A stretch of DNA of 64,000 nt from Atrichornis clamosus (taxonomy: Eukaryota; Chordata; Aves; Passeriformes; Menuridae), in NCBI GenBank assembly GCA_013400975.1, contig WBMZ01003459.1, forward strand, positions 25,000 to 88,999, read 5' to 3'. The position numbers were made by a program, and so were the translations under genes. Below, piece after piece: positions 62,801 through 64,000 of the stretch. Position 1 is the stretch's first letter; each line of letters begins with the position of its first letter. The notes beneath the pieces are model-generated. The model was given only the letters and a program-made list of their open reading frames with translations, ran no database searches and was not told where the DNA came from.

Positions 62801-63803
62801 AGCTGTATGGGCTTGTCTTTTCAAAGTTCAGTGCCCTGAACAGTATTTTACCCCTGAAACCTCTGTGGGTTTCTAGAACATCTAAAAATGCTGCAATTGC
62901 CAGTGATACAGTAGGTACTTATACCCAGATTTCACATTTGTGTGCTCTCTTGACTTTTCTGTCACAGAAGGACATACACTTTTGGTGACAACATGACATT
63001 GCAATGCTGCCCAGAGAGCTTTTTGGAAAGATCAGTCGGGGTGAGGTGGTGGACTCGTGCTCTCTGAGTGCTCTCCTGTAGCTCTGGCTGCAGAGAATGC
63101 ATTTGTGTGTGTCTGACTGTTGCCTCTCAGAAGATTTAAGCATAGTGGCCAACCTCTTGCCCCTCTTCCCTGAGCACAAAAAGCCACCCATGTAGGACCC
63201 CTGGAATACAACACCTGGAGCTTGTGAGCACCCACAGATCTTATCTCCTGTATGCCTTGCCACCTTTACAATCAGTTGCAGTCTCTACAAGATGGTCACT
63301 ATTTTCTATTTGCTTCCATCTTTACTCTCTTCCCCCCATCCTGTGAGAGACTAAATTTAAGAAAGTTCTTAGGACCTTTTGTCTCTCATTAACAAAGGGA
63401 ATGTGCTCTGGCCTAAGAGTTATTCTTGTTGCCTCCCGCATTTCCCACCTAATATATACTTTTTAAACTCTTTTGCCTTGCATAAACAAATTCTACTTTC
63501 TTAGTTCTCTTGGCAAGGCTGAGAGAATGTTTCCACTTTTGTTTTTGTTTCTGCTTCCCCATTTTCAGTTTCTGCAAGCATCTCTTTTGCTGCTGTTTTC
63601 AGGCCTTTAATCAATATCCTGTAACAAAACAAAGTGACCAACCTCTTCTTCTTTGAAGTGGCTATTTCCCCCCCGCCAATGGAGAACATTCTTGTAGACT
63701 TCCTATTTTCTTGTGTTGCACCCAGAAAAAAAACTAGATTTTGCATTGGTCACAATGGATTATATTTATTACTATTTCTTAAAATATATTAATCTTGAAA
63801 GAC
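59891..63803. other. Downstream flank of CDH2, no gene recognised
   Basis: Intergenic-looking sequence. It contains an isolated AATAAA (60598-60603) that could serve a longer CDH2 3' UTR and a GC-richer patch at about 60210-60330. Open frames are short (the longest about 120 codons) and resemble no protein I know. I see no tRNA, rRNA or clear transposon. Confidence 0.7.
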
Positions 63804-63809
63804 TTTTTT

Positions 63810-63860
<51 letters not shown>

Positions 63861-63888
63861 NTTTTTTTTTTTTTTTTTTTTTTTTTTT
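63804..63888. repeat. Poly-T run with one C and one N
   Basis: About 85 bases of T, broken only by C at 63811 and an ambiguous N at 63861. On the minus strand it would read as a long poly-A tail. It may be a retroposed tail or a homopolymer assembly problem; the window ends 112 bases further on. Confidence 0.85.
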
Positions 63889-64000
63889 AGCATTACTGTG
63901 TTTGTAAACCTCATGGTGGTACACATTTATGTAATTTCATGAAACCACCTTCAGGGGGTTCACTCCCTCCCAGAGAGCCTACTTGTTTTGGTTTGAGCCT
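63889..64000. other. Terminal flank, unassigned
   Basis: 112 bases beyond the poly-T run, with no recognisable coding or repeat signature. If the run is a minus-strand poly-A tail, this is where a retroposon body would begin. Confidence 0.5.

Noticed and set aside
63713..63907. Open frame consisting mostly of Phe
   Set aside because: It is the poly-T run translated, including the N.

Overview
The window is vertebrate nuclear DNA, almost certainly from a bird. It holds the 3' two-thirds of one gene on the + strand: CDH2 (N-cadherin, a classical type I cadherin). The case for a bird rests on the spliced protein, which matches chicken N-cadherin as I remember it except for scattered substitutions, and on CR1 LINE fragments being the only clear transposon relics. 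The substitutions suggest a bird other than chicken. No bacterial, viral or organellar sequence was seen.

Layout: 1-21338 is the 3' part of a very long intron (intron 2 by comparison with the mammalian gene). The exons encoding the signal peptide and the start of the prodomain lie upstream of the window. Fourteen coding exons follow (numbered 3-16): 21339-21565, 23366-23512, 24615-24770, 26183-26327, 27379-27551, 32373-32510, 32872-33057, 34891-35147, 36452-36594, 37787-38020, 38347-38580, 39804-39943, 50884-51048 and 58084-58290 (stop TGA at 58288-58290). All junctions are GT-AG, and the phases join without a break into 849 complete codons plus one split codon. A roughly 1.6 kb 3' UTR follows. 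From about 59.9 kb to the end is downstream flank with no gene I can recognise; it ends in an 85-base poly-T run containing one N.

The exons together encode, in order: the remaining prodomain, an RQKR furin site, five extracellular cadherin (EC) repeats with calcium-binding linkers, a transmembrane helix, a p120-catenin-binding juxtamembrane segment and the C-terminal beta-catenin-binding domain. The protein mediates calcium-dependent homophilic adhesion and links it to the actin cytoskeleton through catenins.

Introns 3-13 are mostly 0.3-1.8 kb, with one of 4.8 kb. Introns 14 and 15 are 10.9 and 7.0 kb. The introns hold CR1 relics, a (TG)n microsatellite, G/T-rich tracts that mostly lie on the sense strand, and short repeats. 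I see no second protein-coding gene and no undescribed multi-gene system. The observations most worth checking are possible truncated-tail isoforms arising in introns 14 and 15, a one-codon extension beside a weak splice donor at exon 10, candidate recursive splice sites in intron 2, a guanine-quadruplex in the 3' UTR and several candidate intronic enhancers.
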